Shown: positions 9,843-17,728 of the stretch, in pieces
Position numbering within the stretch: position 1 is the stretch's first letter
Layout of the letters: every line of letters starts with the position of its first letter
Assembly: GCA_035293565.1 (NCBI GenBank)
Contig: DATGMP010000144.1
Coordinates: 1 to 45,886, forward strand
DNA: 45,886 bases
Reading direction: 5' to 3'
Source: DATGMP01 sp035293565
Lineage (GTDB): Bacteria > Pseudomonadota > Alphaproteobacteria > BOG-932 > Roseiterribacteraceae
Notes under the pieces: model-generated
Databases searched by the model: none
What the model was told of the DNA's origin: nothing
The model's input: only the letters and a program-made list of their open reading frames with translations
Translations under genes and position numbers: made by a program

Positions 9843-10280
9843 TTAGCCTGAACTGGGCTTAGGCGGCGGAGTATAAGGCGTGAACTCTCCCAATTGACAG
9901 ACGGAGCCGAGGAACGGGCCGCCACCCTGATTGATCACGCGGATGGTCTGCAGGTTCGAACAGATCTCGTTGATATCCGTCGTGTATTGGAAGCCGCCTT
10001 GGAATTTCAAATCCGGACAACGATAGGGCAGCGTGTTCTTCCAGATCTTGCCGCCCTTCATATAGAACAGGATCGTATTATCGTCCGGGATCGTGGTGTG
10101 ATCGATCTGGTATGTCTGAATACAGACATTGTTGCCCTTGGTGGCTGCCGGGGTCGCGCCCGGCTGCGTCGGGTAGGCCCGAGCGGTCCGCGCTTCGTCA
10201 TTGTTCATGCACCCGGCCAACACGACGCAGCCAAGCGCGGCTGCCACCCAGAAGAACGTCTCCATAGATGATCGGATCAT
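9843..10280 (-). CDS. DUF6491-type lipoprotein, first of a tandem pair
   Basis: A 145-residue predicted lipoprotein with signal peptide and a good lipobox (VVLAGC). The mature domain shares the order CIQT...IPDDNTILFYMKGGKIWKNTL...C...EICSNLQTIRV...CQLGEFTPYTPPP with the next gene, so they are duplicates. Four cysteines in the mature domain are conserved between the two, suggesting disulfides in the periplasm. The ATG at 10280 follows GGAGGAGAAG and is preferred to the longer frame. No function is known for the family. Confidence 0.8.
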   Translation of the reverse strand: MIRSSMETFFWVAAALGCVVLAGCMNNDEARTARAYPTQPGATPAATKGNNVCIQTYQIDHTTIPDDNTILFYMKGGKIWKNTLPYRCPDLKFQGGFQYTTDINEICSNLQTIRVINQGGGPFLGSVCQLGEFTPYTPPPKPSSG

Positions 10281-10370
10281 CTTCTCCTCCGTGACGCGCC
10301 AAAATTGGGACGATCTGGAACTTCCCACATTCCAAATCACGTCCGGCGGGCGTCGATCCCTGCGGGCGGT

Positions 10371-11258
10371 TCAAGAGCCGGTAGTGGGCGCCAACAGCGC
10401 GAGAAGCCGCTCGTCAGGTGGCGCCTGCATCGACTCGCCGCGGGGAATCGCCTGAATACAGACATGATCGGCTCCCGCGTCCCAATGTTCCTGAATGCGC
10501 CGGCGGATCGCAGCCTCGTCGCCCCAGGCCACGATCGCATCCACCAGCCTGTCCGATCCGCCGCCCGCCAGATCGGTGTCGGTAAACCCCAGCCGCCGGA
10601 AATTATTGGCATAGTTGGGGCGGGGCAAATAGACGGAGAGCACGTTGCGAGCGATCGCCCGCGCGGTCGCCGGATCCGTCTCCAGCAATACCATCTGCTC
10701 GGGGCACAGCAGCTTGCCGGGCCCCAGGATCTCTCGCGCCCGCGCGGTATGAGCCGGGGTCACGTTGTAGGGATGGACCCCATCGGCCATCTCCGCGGCC
10801 AGCGCCAGCATTCTGGGCCCGAGGGCGGCGACCAGCGTCGGCGGCTTTTCCGTCGGCCGTGGGGCAATGTACATGGCGGCGCCCATGCCAGTGAGATAAG
10901 CCCGCATCTTCTCGATCGGCTTTTCGTATCGATGACCGCGCAGCCCCTCCACCAGGTCGGTGTGGGAGACACCGATGCCCAGGAGGAATCGTCCGTCCGA
11001 CTGCTCCGCGAGCGTGAGCTAGCCCGCGGCCATCGCGATGGGGTCGCGGGCATAGATGTTGGCGATCCCGGTTCCGATCACCAGCCGTTCGGTTTTCGCC
11101 AGCAGCAAGGCCGAGTGCACCAGCACGTTGCGACCAACCGCTTCGGGGAGCCACAGAGCGCCATAACCCCAGCGCTCCACCCGCGCGGCAAAGGCGGCTG
11201 CGTCAGCGGCCTTCATGCCCTCGGTGACGCCCCAGACGCCGAGCTTGCCGATTTTCAC
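10371..11258 (-). pseudogene. LLM-class F420/flavin-dependent oxidoreductase with an in-frame amber codon
   Basis: Read straight through, this is a 295-codon luciferase-like monooxygenase-fold oxidoreductase (similar to the actinobacterial MSMEG_4141-type F420 group). Everything is in one frame except a TAG at 11019-11021, codon 80, between RDPIAMAAG and LTLAEQSDGRFLLGIGVSH. In relatives this position lies inside a continuous helix, usually Q or R, so a single CAG-to-TAG change is the simplest explanation. Both sides are otherwise undamaged, so the mutation is recent, or the stop is read through, or the base is a sequencing error. Translation could reinitiate later but would lose the first beta strands. 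Confidence 0.85.
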
Positions 11259-11345
11259 GTTTGCCTCCCCGACTTAGGTCGATGATCTGGCGGATATTGG
11301 GGCGGCGAATGGAGCAAGCGCAATGCCTTCGGATGGCGCCGGCGC

Positions 11346-11504
11346 CTATTTGGCTGGGCGTGCCGGGTCCTGGTCGGAATAGGCAGCTTGGGAAAGTTTC
11401 CTACCGCGGGAAAAGCCGATGGCGGTCTCGAGGATAACGGCCGCGGCAACCGCTACGCCAGCAATGACGGCGAGGAGCATGACGAATGGATCGCCGTGCA
11501 TCAT
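11346..11504 (-). CDS. Tiny membrane protein
   Basis: A 52-residue open frame starting MMHGDPFVMLLAVIAGVAV with one hydrophobic helix (about residues 8-28), then a polar tail (GFSRGRKLSQAAYSDQDPA). AAGGATC lies just before the first ATG. It follows the 76-residue membrane protein gene on the same strand and shows a weakly similar pattern (LL-x5-VAAA-IL-E-x-x-GF), so the two may be diverged duplicates. Unknown function; could be a chance frame. Confidence 0.4.
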   Translation of the reverse strand: MMHGDPFVMLLAVIAGVAVAAAVILETAIGFSRGRKLSQAAYSDQDPARPAK

Positions 11505-11576
11505 GATCCTTGGATCGTTGCGCCCCGCCCTGCTCGGGGGCGCTCGCTGCGGAAACGCTCGACGCGATCCGCGGTT

Positions 11577-11613
11577 CCGGCGCGCCTCAGCTCCTCAGCT
11601 TGAGGCGCGCCGG
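11577..11613. repeat. Perfect 13-bp inverted repeat (hairpin) over a gene 3' end
   Basis: CCGGCGCGCCTCA, an 11-base loop, then TGAGGCGCGCCGG. The minus-strand stop of the 76-residue gene lies within one arm. No T-run follows on either strand, so it is not a standard intrinsic terminator; it may block RNA decay or act in termination with Rho. Confidence 0.6.
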
Positions 11614-11817
11614 TGGGCGCCAGAGCGGCTTCCGCTCCCGCACCCATGTGGCCGCTCGGGACGATAGGGACAGAGTCTCCCACGAAGCTCCGTGCCGCAG
11701 CCTGTAACGCTGACGGAATCCAACGGATTCCAATAGGATCGCAATAATGATGGCGGCCGCCACCACGATGAAGCAGGTGACCAGCAGGACGATTGGAAAG
11801 GTTTGCGGACTGGCCAT
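11587..11817 (-). CDS. Small single-pass membrane protein
   Basis: A 76-residue protein starting MASPQTFPIVLLVTCFIVVA, with one long hydrophobic helix (residues 7-30) and a basic, arginine-rich cytoplasmic-type tail (RERKPLWRPPARLKLRS). GGAGGAGTCG precedes the ATG at 11817, which is the strongest argument that it is real. The last codons and stop lie inside a 13-bp hairpin. No family recognised. Confidence 0.55.
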   Translation of the reverse strand: MASPQTFPIVLLVTCFIVVAAAIIIAILLESVGFRQRYRLRHGASWETLSLSSRAATWVRERKPLWRPPARLKLRS

Positions 11818-12024
11818 CGACTCCTCCGCCGATTGCTCCGGCAGAGCCCGCCGCAGCGAACTCCTCGACACAGAACGCCGGGGCAGGTGCTGCGTTGCGG
11901 GACCTGTAGTGACATGTTTGTGACCCGGCTTCGTACCTGGGTGCCGCAATTCCGGATGTCATCGGCTGGTCAAACCTGGCCAAGTCCGCCAAATCTATGG
12001 GGCACACCAACCCTGGAGCCCAGC

Positions 12025-12891
12025 ATGGTCGATACGAACGAATACACGCCGCCCAAAATCTGGACCTGGAACAAAGAAAGCGGCGGCAGATTCGCGAGCA
12101 TCAATCGCCCGATCGCCGGACCGACCCATGACAAGGAACTGCCGGTCGGTCGCCATCCGCTTCAACTTTATTCCTTGGCCACGCCGAACGGCATCAAAGT
12201 CACGATCATGCTGGAGGAGCTGCTGGCTCTGGGTCACAAGGGCGCCGAGTACGACGCCTGGTTGATCCGAATCGACCAAGGCGACCAGTTCGGCAGCGGT
12301 TTCGTCGCGGTAAATCCCAATTCCAAAATTCCGGCGCTCATGGACCGGAGCGGACGAAAGCCGGTCCGGCTGTTCGAGTCCGGCGCCATTCTGCTCTATC
12401 TCGCCGAAAAATTCGGAGCCTTCCTGCCGGTCGACGAGACGCGCGGAGAGGCCCTGTCCTGGCTCTTTTGGCAGATGGGCGCGGCGCCGTATCTCGGCGG
12501 CGGATTCGGACATTTCTATGCGTACGCTCCGAGCAAGATCGAATATGCGATAGATCGCTATGCGATGGAGGTCAAACGCCAGCTCGACGTGCTGGACCGG
12601 CGCCTGGCAGAAGCCCGGTACCTTGCCGGCGATCACTATACGATCGCGGATATGGCCGTGTGGCCCTGGTACGGCGCGCTGGCAAAGGGCAAGCTCTATA
12701 ATGACTCGGCCGAGTTCCTTCAGGCGCAGGAATACAAGCATCTGCAACGCTGGACCGACATGATCGCCGAGCGTCCGGCGGTGAAGCGCGGGCGCATGGT
12801 CAACGCCGCCTGGGGAGACGCTTCCGAGCAGCTCCCCGAGCGGCACGATGCCAGCGATTTCGACAAGCTGCCGCAGCCGACCGCGCGCTAG
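12025..12891 (+). CDS. yghU: YghU-like glutathione S-transferase family disulfide-bond oxidoreductase
   Basis: A 288-residue GST of the Nu class (YghU/YfcG group), which bind two glutathiones and show disulfide reductase or peroxidase activity. The extended N-terminus (YTPPKIWTWNKESGGRFASI, INRPIAGPTHDKELPVG) is specific for YghU. Then come the thioredoxin-fold segment (QLYSLATPNGIKVTIMLEEL, NPNSKIPAL, FESGAILLYLAEK) and the helical domain with WLFWQMGAAPYLGGGFGHF. The ATG at 12025 has GGAG upstream. It leads a run with the SnoaL-like and enoyl-CoA hydratase genes (8- and 13-bp gaps), possibly for detoxification of an electrophile. Confidence 0.92.
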   Translation: MVDTNEYTPPKIWTWNKESGGRFASINRPIAGPTHDKELPVGRHPLQLYSLATPNGIKVTIMLEELLALGHKGAEYDAWLIRIDQGDQFGSGFVAVNPNSKIPALMDRSGRKPVRLFESGAILLYLAEKFGAFLPVDETRGEALSWLFWQMGAAPYLGGGFGHFYAYAPSKIEYAIDRYAMEVKRQLDVLDRRLAEARYLAGDHYTIADMAVWPWYGALAKGKLYNDSAEFLQAQEYKHLQRWTDMIAERPAVKRGRMVNAAWGDASEQLPERHDASDFDKLPQPTAR

Positions 12892-12899
12892 GACCGGCC

Positions 12900-13526
12900 G
12901 TGCCGACGAGCGAAAAGCTGCAATGGCTCCTTGACCGCGAGGAGATATTCGACCTCGTCCGATCGGAGCGCTTCGCGCGCGATCAAGGCGAATTCGACCG
13001 GCTAGCCGCGCTCTACACGCCGGACTCCCGCGTACGGGTCTCCTGGTTCACCGGCACCGGCAAGGCATTCGCGGATGCTTCGCGCGCCGTGCTGGCGAGC
13101 GGACTGATTTCGAAGCACCTCGTCGTTCCGATGAAGGTCGAGATCAGCGGCAACCGCGCGCTGGTCGAAAGCTACGGACAGGTACAGTCGCGAGATACCG
13201 TCGGCGGTGCGCTGACCGATCTCGTCGCCCATTGCCGGTTCTATTCGCGCGTCCGTCGGACAGCCCAAGGCTGGAGGCTCGCGAGTTTCGATTGCATCTA
13301 TCAGCGCGATGAGCTGAAGGCGGTGAATCCCGCGCAAGCGCTTCCCATCGACTGGACGCGGCTGGCCGAGCTCAGGCCGTCCTATTGCTTCCTTATCGCG
13401 ATCGCGGAAGCGCGCGGCTATCGAATTGATCATGAACTGCCGGGCGACGATCGACCGGATCTGGTGGCCGCACTCTATCGCGAGGGTGCCGCCTGGCTTT
13501 CGACGGACGAAATCGGGCCGGAATAG
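12900..13526 (+). CDS. SnoaL-like (NTF2-fold) protein
   Basis: A 208-residue protein with the SnoaL_4/scytalone-dehydratase-like opening: LQWLLDREEIFDLVRSERFA, then DRLAALYTPDSRVRVSWFTG. A C-terminal extension of about 60 residues follows the cone-shaped domain. Such proteins can be dehydratases, isomerases or ring-hydroxylating dioxygenase beta-like subunits. The start is a GTG at 12900, 8 bp after the GST stop. Position between the GST and an enoyl-CoA hydratase suggests a step in breakdown of a small organic molecule; the reaction is unknown. Confidence 0.75.
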   Translation: MPTSEKLQWLLDREEIFDLVRSERFARDQGEFDRLAALYTPDSRVRVSWFTGTGKAFADASRAVLASGLISKHLVVPMKVEISGNRALVESYGQVQSRDTVGGALTDLVAHCRFYSRVRRTAQGWRLASFDCIYQRDELKAVNPAQALPIDWTRLAELRPSYCFLIAIAEARGYRIDHELPGDDRPDLVAALYREGAAWLSTDEIGPE

Positions 13527-13539
13527 AGCGGAGAAGGCG

Positions 13540-14334
13540 ATGACGCAGACAGCGGACTCTCCCGTGTTGACCAGCCGCGATCCACGGGGCGTGGTCACTC
13601 TGACGCTCAATCGCCCCGACACCTTCAATGCGCTCTCGGAAGCGATGCTCGACGCGCTCGAAGGCGAAATCGGCGCCCTCGCCAACAGCGACGATGCGCG
13701 TGTTCTCGTGCTCGCGGCAAACGGCAAGGCATTCTGCGCCGGTCACGATCTGCGTGAGATGCGAGCCAAGCCCTCCGCCGACTATTATCGGGCGCTGTTC
13801 GCGCGCTGTGGCGACATGATGATGAGCCTGCAGCGCCTCCCCGTCCCGGTGATCGCGCGCGTGCATGGCATCGCCACGGCCGCAGGCTGCCAGCTGGTCG
13901 CGATGTGCGATCTGGCGATAGCCGCGAGCGAGGCGCGTTTTGCGGTCAGCGGCGTCAATCTCGGATTATTCTGTTCGACCCCGGGCGTCGCCCTGTCTCG
14001 CAATGTCTCTCGTAAGGCGGCGTTCGAAATGCTGGTCACCGGCGATTTCATCGATGCCCGCAAAGCGCTTGCGCTCGGCCTCATCAATCGCGTCGCCGAG
14101 CCCGGTGAGCTCGATACGGAGTTGGAGCGCCTGGTCGCGGGCATCGTCGCCAAGCCGCGCCCGGCCGTCGCGATGGGAAAGGCTCTGTTCTATCGCCAGA
14201 TCGAACAAGGCATCACGGCCGCCTATGAGACCGCCGTCGAGACGATGGCTTGCAACATGATGGATGAATCGGCCCTCGAAGGCGTCCAGGCTTTCATAGA
14301 GAAACGTTCGCCAAACTGGTCGGGTCGAGCCTGA
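13540..14334 (+). CDS. Enoyl-CoA hydratase/isomerase family protein
   Basis: A 264-residue crotonase-fold protein. Typical features are LTLNRPDTFNALS, the oxyanion-hole segment NGKAFCAGHDL (about 59-69), and the second glycine segment HGIATAAGCQL. The region where ordinary hydratases have the catalytic glutamate reads SGVNLGLFCSTPGVAL, as in the ECHDC3 group, so the classical hydratase glutamate appears missing. It may hydrolyse or isomerise an acyl-CoA instead. The ATG at 13540 is 13 bp after the SnoaL-like stop (GAGAAGG before it). Confidence 0.88.
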   Translation: MTQTADSPVLTSRDPRGVVTLTLNRPDTFNALSEAMLDALEGEIGALANSDDARVLVLAANGKAFCAGHDLREMRAKPSADYYRALFARCGDMMMSLQRLPVPVIARVHGIATAAGCQLVAMCDLAIAASEARFAVSGVNLGLFCSTPGVALSRNVSRKAAFEMLVTGDFIDARKALALGLINRVAEPGELDTELERLVAGIVAKPRPAVAMGKALFYRQIEQGITAAYETAVETMACNMMDESALEGVQAFIEKRSPNWSGRA

Positions 14335-14368
14335 GCCTCTACGCCGCAGCCGGGCCCCGACTGAGGAC

Positions 14369-14788
14369 CTAACGGTCGTCCGCCAACGCCAGGGCTTTGA
14401 CCTGGTCCGTTTCGTCGGAAAAATCGGCGAAGCCGATCGCGTATCGATCCCGCGCCAGCGTGTTCATCAGATCCTTGGCCACGACCGGAGCCTGGCGAGA
14501 TATGTCGCCCGGCGGCACGCGATAAGCTGTTTTGAATGGCGCGCCATAGCTCACCAAATCCCGAAAATGCCAGGTGATTTCGTCGCGCCAATAGAGGCCG
14601 TAGGGATGGATCGGCTTATCCGCCCAATCACCCGTCAGGCCGAGCTGCCCCCAAATCGTGATATCTGCCGGAAAGCCGCGCCGTCTCGCATCAGAATAGA
14701 TCGCATCGAGTTTATCGAGGGATAGCTCACTGATCGGATTATCCCTGTTCACGAAGACGCCGATCGCCGATGCGTGATTCTTCAGCAC
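14369..14788 (-). pseudogene. Truncated PstS-like phosphate-binding protein
   Basis: 139 codons with similarity to the middle of PstS-like periplasmic binding proteins (PBP superfamily): VFVNRDNPISELSLDKLDAI, IWGQLGLTGDWADKPIHPYG, and DRYAIGF. The signal peptide and first lobe are absent, and the protein ends at VKALALADDR where relatives continue for about 80 residues. The only start is a GTG in the middle of the domain with no ribosome binding site, so I call it a fragment. No phosphate transporter genes lie nearby. Confidence 0.65.
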
Positions 14789-14899
14789 AAATACCCCCGA
14801 GCAAATCCGAGTACGTCATATGCGCCTAAGCTGAACGTAGCCTGAATGGATTCTGACACCAGTATCGGATTTCGAACGCATATTGACTCAGAGGCTTAG

Positions 14900-14938
14900 T
14901 AAGCGGATGCTCATTAACAAATAAGCGACTGCTCAATA
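14900..14938. promoter_or_regulatory. Two tandem operator-like repeats before a TetR gene
   Basis: TAAGCGGATGCTCATTA (14900-14916) and TAAGCGACTGCTCAATA (14922-14938) are near copies 22 bp apart, each a loose palindrome (TAAGC-N4-GCTCA). A TTGACT at 14884 could be the -35 box. The second copy ends one base before the ATG at 14940, so the site probably serves autorepression. Confidence 0.5.
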
Positions 14939-14939
14939 G

Positions 14940-15638
14940 ATGGTGACCCGCAAGCGCCTCACGCCGAAGCAACGACGCGCGCTGTTTCTTTCAGCGGCGC
15001 GGAAAGTCTTCGCGGACAAAGGGCTTGACGGCGCTTCAACGCGCGAGATCGCCCGCGAGGCGGGCGTTTCGGAAGGGCTGCTTTATCGCTATTTTGTTTC
15101 GAAGGAGGAGCTTCACGCCGAGGTCCTTCGACAGATGGCGAAGGAACAGGAGCACTCATTCGCCGTCGTGGGCGACCTGTCGCCCTCGTCGCACAATCTG
15201 ATCGAGAGGATCGTGCGTTATCTTCGGCTCTGCCTCTCGACGGGAGCGGACAGGCCCTCGGTCGAGCATTACCGCTTCATGCTGCGAAGTTTTGCCGGCA
15301 GTGGGGACTATGCGCGACTTGCCTTCGAGCGCGCGATGCGCCGCAGCGCGCCGGATTTCGGCGACGCCATGGCGGCTGCGCGGACGGCCGGCGACCTGAC
15401 GGGCGACATGCCCCCGCGGAACGCCAATTGGTTCGTCGAGCATGTCGGAATCATGCTGATCTTCGGTCATCTCCCGGAGCAGCCCGTGATCCGATACTCG
15501 GGCGACAAAGAGAGGCTGTTGCGCGATGCGGTGCGCTTTTGCGCCCGCGGGATCGGCCTTTCCGACGCGGCGATTGATTCGTACTGGAAGAGTCAAGAGC
15601 AAGCCAAGCGCAACCCGAGGGGATCGCGCGCAGCTTAG
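14940..15638 (+). CDS. TetR-family transcriptional regulator
   Basis: A 232-residue TetR protein. The DNA-binding part is AARKVFADKGLDGASTREIA, then REAGVSEGLLYRYFVSKEEL. The C-terminal region is unassigned. The ATG at 14940 has no ribosome binding site and directly follows two operator-like repeats. It is 21 bp upstream of the iron-oxygenase-like gene, with the SDR next, and likely controls these two, perhaps also the facing P450 cluster. Confidence 0.92.
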   Translation: MVTRKRLTPKQRRALFLSAARKVFADKGLDGASTREIAREAGVSEGLLYRYFVSKEELHAEVLRQMAKEQEHSFAVVGDLSPSSHNLIERIVRYLRLCLSTGADRPSVEHYRFMLRSFAGSGDYARLAFERAMRRSAPDFGDAMAAARTAGDLTGDMPPRNANWFVEHVGIMLIFGHLPEQPVIRYSGDKERLLRDAVRFCARGIGLSDAAIDSYWKSQEQAKRNPRGSRAA

Positions 15639-15659
15639 ATTCATCGCGAGGAGGATTGC

Positions 15660-16730
15660 ATGGGCTTAGCCGCCGAACCCGCCCGCTATCGTCAAAGGAT
15701 CAACGACCTGATGCGACCGATCTCCGAGCCGGTCGTCATCGAGGACGTCTATTCCGATGCCCAGTATGAGACACTCATGGAGGTCGTGCGGCGCAACGGA
15801 CCTTGGCCCACGATCATGGCTCATCATTTTACGACGGTCGAGCAAGTGATCGCGACGAATTCGGGACAGGTTCCCGAGAACATCACGCTCGACGACCTCA
15901 CGCGGCCTAATTTCCGCGGCTTCTTCGCGGAAGATTCGGTTTGCTATTATCCGGAGCTGTACGACTGCTTCTACAGCCGGAAATTCCTGGATGCGGTGAA
16001 ATCATATTGGGGCGCCCAATATGCCAAACCGACCATGTATCTGTTCAACTTCAGCGGCCCAATGGGCGCTGGGCTGACACCGCACACTGATGCGACCACC
16101 TTCCGTGGCGTGCGCCGCGAGAATTCGCCTTTATGGCTGCAAAATGTGATGACGAAGTCCGGGCTGTTCCAGAACTATATGATCAAGACGGCACAGGTGA
16201 TCACCTGGTGGTACAAGGAGGGCATCGGAGGAAGCTTCACCTATTGGCCCGATGGCCCATTGAACCCGCCAAAGGCGATTCGCGCACCGATGTGGAATCG
16301 CGGCGTGATCGTCCAGAACGAGATGATGTTTCACCGCGGCGATGCTTCCGGTCCGGTGGAGCTCAGAAATCCCCCGGGCGTGAAATTTCGCTCGCTGCTG
16401 GAAAACGATCCCGCTGATCGCAGCTGCTGGATTATCACCACCGATGGCGAACCGATCGCGCGCTATCACACCGACCGCATGCGATTGCTCGTCCATTGGA
16501 GCGCCGATCTTTATACCGATATGGCCGAATGGAAGAAGGTCATGAACCATACGGACGATCTGACGCACGACCAGGTCTTCGAGACGCTAATGGACGATCT
16601 GCGCGCCCGAGGCATCGCGTTCACCCCGCCGGCCGATCCGCTTCACGATAACGACTTCATCGGCGTGCTGATCAAAGCCTACGACATCATGCCGGAAATC
16701 CTCGAAGTCCCTGCGGAAAGAGCGGCTTGA
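15660..16730 (+). CDS. Putative non-heme Fe(II) oxygenase (HxD...H), unassigned
   Basis: A 356-residue protein I do not recognise as a named family. It has LTPHTDATTFRG with an H-x-D pair (H142, D144) and NEMMFHRGDASGP with a later histidine (H225), the spacing of a jelly-roll 2-oxoglutarate/Fe(II) dioxygenase; R275 in RMRLLVHWSA could bind the cosubstrate. No signal peptide or membrane segment. GAGGAGG precedes the ATG at 15660. It sits between a TetR regulator and an SDR (1-bp gap), so hydroxylation of a small molecule followed by oxidation of the alcohol is a reasonable guess. Confidence 0.7.
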   Translation: MGLAAEPARYRQRINDLMRPISEPVVIEDVYSDAQYETLMEVVRRNGPWPTIMAHHFTTVEQVIATNSGQVPENITLDDLTRPNFRGFFAEDSVCYYPELYDCFYSRKFLDAVKSYWGAQYAKPTMYLFNFSGPMGAGLTPHTDATTFRGVRRENSPLWLQNVMTKSGLFQNYMIKTAQVITWWYKEGIGGSFTYWPDGPLNPPKAIRAPMWNRGVIVQNEMMFHRGDASGPVELRNPPGVKFRSLLENDPADRSCWIITTDGEPIARYHTDRMRLLVHWSADLYTDMAEWKKVMNHTDDLTHDQVFETLMDDLRARGIAFTPPADPLHDNDFIGVLIKAYDIMPEILEVPAERAA

Positions 16731-16731
16731 T

Positions 16732-17610
16732 ATGCGAGAGCTCGACGGAAAAACCGCACTGGTCACAGGCGCGAGCCGTGGCATCGGCGCCGCGATCGCG
16801 GAGCGCTTTGCGTCGGCTGGGGCCCGCGTCATCCTCGCGGCGCGTAAGCTCGGCGACGAGAACGATCCGCAGAAGAGAACGCTCTGGGATGTCGTCGCGC
16901 GCATACGCGGTCGCGGCGGCGCGGCGCATCCGATCGCGTGCGACCTCGCCAATCCGCAGTCGCGGACGGCGTTGATCGAAGAGGTTCTGACGCGGTTCGG
17001 TGACATCGACATACTGATCAACAATGCGGCCCGAGCGTCCTACGGCGCCTTGACGTCTGCACTCCCCGAAAAGGATTTTCGCAAGGTCTTCGAGATCAAT
17101 TTGTTTGCGCCGCGCGATCTGATCACGAGCTTCCTGCCCGGCATGTTGAAGAAGAAACGCGGCTGGATCGTCAACATCTCCTCATCGACAGGCGACCGGT
17201 CGGCGCCCAATCCCGATGGGCCGCCTTTTCTCGACTGGCATCGATCGAGCGGCGTCACGACCTACTCCGCCAGCAAGGCGGCGCTCAATTATCTGACGCG
17301 CGGCTGGGCAGCCGAACTCTACGGCCAAGGCATCGCCATGAACACGCTGGCGCCCGTCAATTCCGTCATCACCGAAGCGACGCAGGATCTGATCGACAAA
17401 GGACTCGTGCCGCGGGACCGCGTGCGCGCGCCCGAATCGCCCGAAACCATGGCAGAAGCGGCCTTGGCGTTGAGCATCGTCGATCCCGCAGTCACGACCG
17501 GGCGCGTGCTCTACAGCGGCCAGTACCTTCACGAGATCGGACGAGAAGTCTGCGGCCGCGACGGCGGTCCCTTCGATGCCAAAGTGACGGTTGCTCCCGT
17601 GACGTATTGA
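16732..17610 (+). CDS. Short-chain dehydrogenase/reductase
   Basis: A 292-residue SDR. The NAD(P)-binding motif TGASRGIG is at 12-19, NNA at 97-99, the catalytic serine in NISSS about 151, and YSASK gives Y178 and K182. An insert of about 20 residues (DRSAPNPDGPPFLDWHRSSG) lies between the catalytic serine and tyrosine and probably lines the substrate pocket. It starts 1 bp after the iron-oxygenase-like gene and is surely cotranscribed. It probably oxidises a hydroxyl to a ketone or the reverse. Confidence 0.93.
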   Translation: MRELDGKTALVTGASRGIGAAIAERFASAGARVILAARKLGDENDPQKRTLWDVVARIRGRGGAAHPIACDLANPQSRTALIEEVLTRFGDIDILINNAARASYGALTSALPEKDFRKVFEINLFAPRDLITSFLPGMLKKKRGWIVNISSSTGDRSAPNPDGPPFLDWHRSSGVTTYSASKAALNYLTRGWAAELYGQGIAMNTLAPVNSVITEATQDLIDKGLVPRDRVRAPESPETMAEAALALSIVDPAVTTGRVLYSGQYLHEIGREVCGRDGGPFDAKVTVAPVTY

Positions 17611-17728
17611 ATTTTCGGAAATCAGCCGACGCGCCGGCGATGCGAGCGAGGCATCGACGTAAGCGTGCGCCCGGCATGACCGTCCCTTGCGCGTCGATCT
17701 CATAGCCCATGCGTCACCCAAATATCGA

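Noticed and set aside
11803..12024. N-terminal extension of the GST gene
   Set aside because: Relatives of YghU start at MVDT-like sequence (12025), and the extension lacks any conserved feature; GGAG precedes the inner start.
17611..17728. Minus-strand frame running from 17710 into the SDR gene
   Set aside because: The 118-bp gap contains no ribosome binding site or conserved motif; the extension overlaps the SDR gene in antisense.
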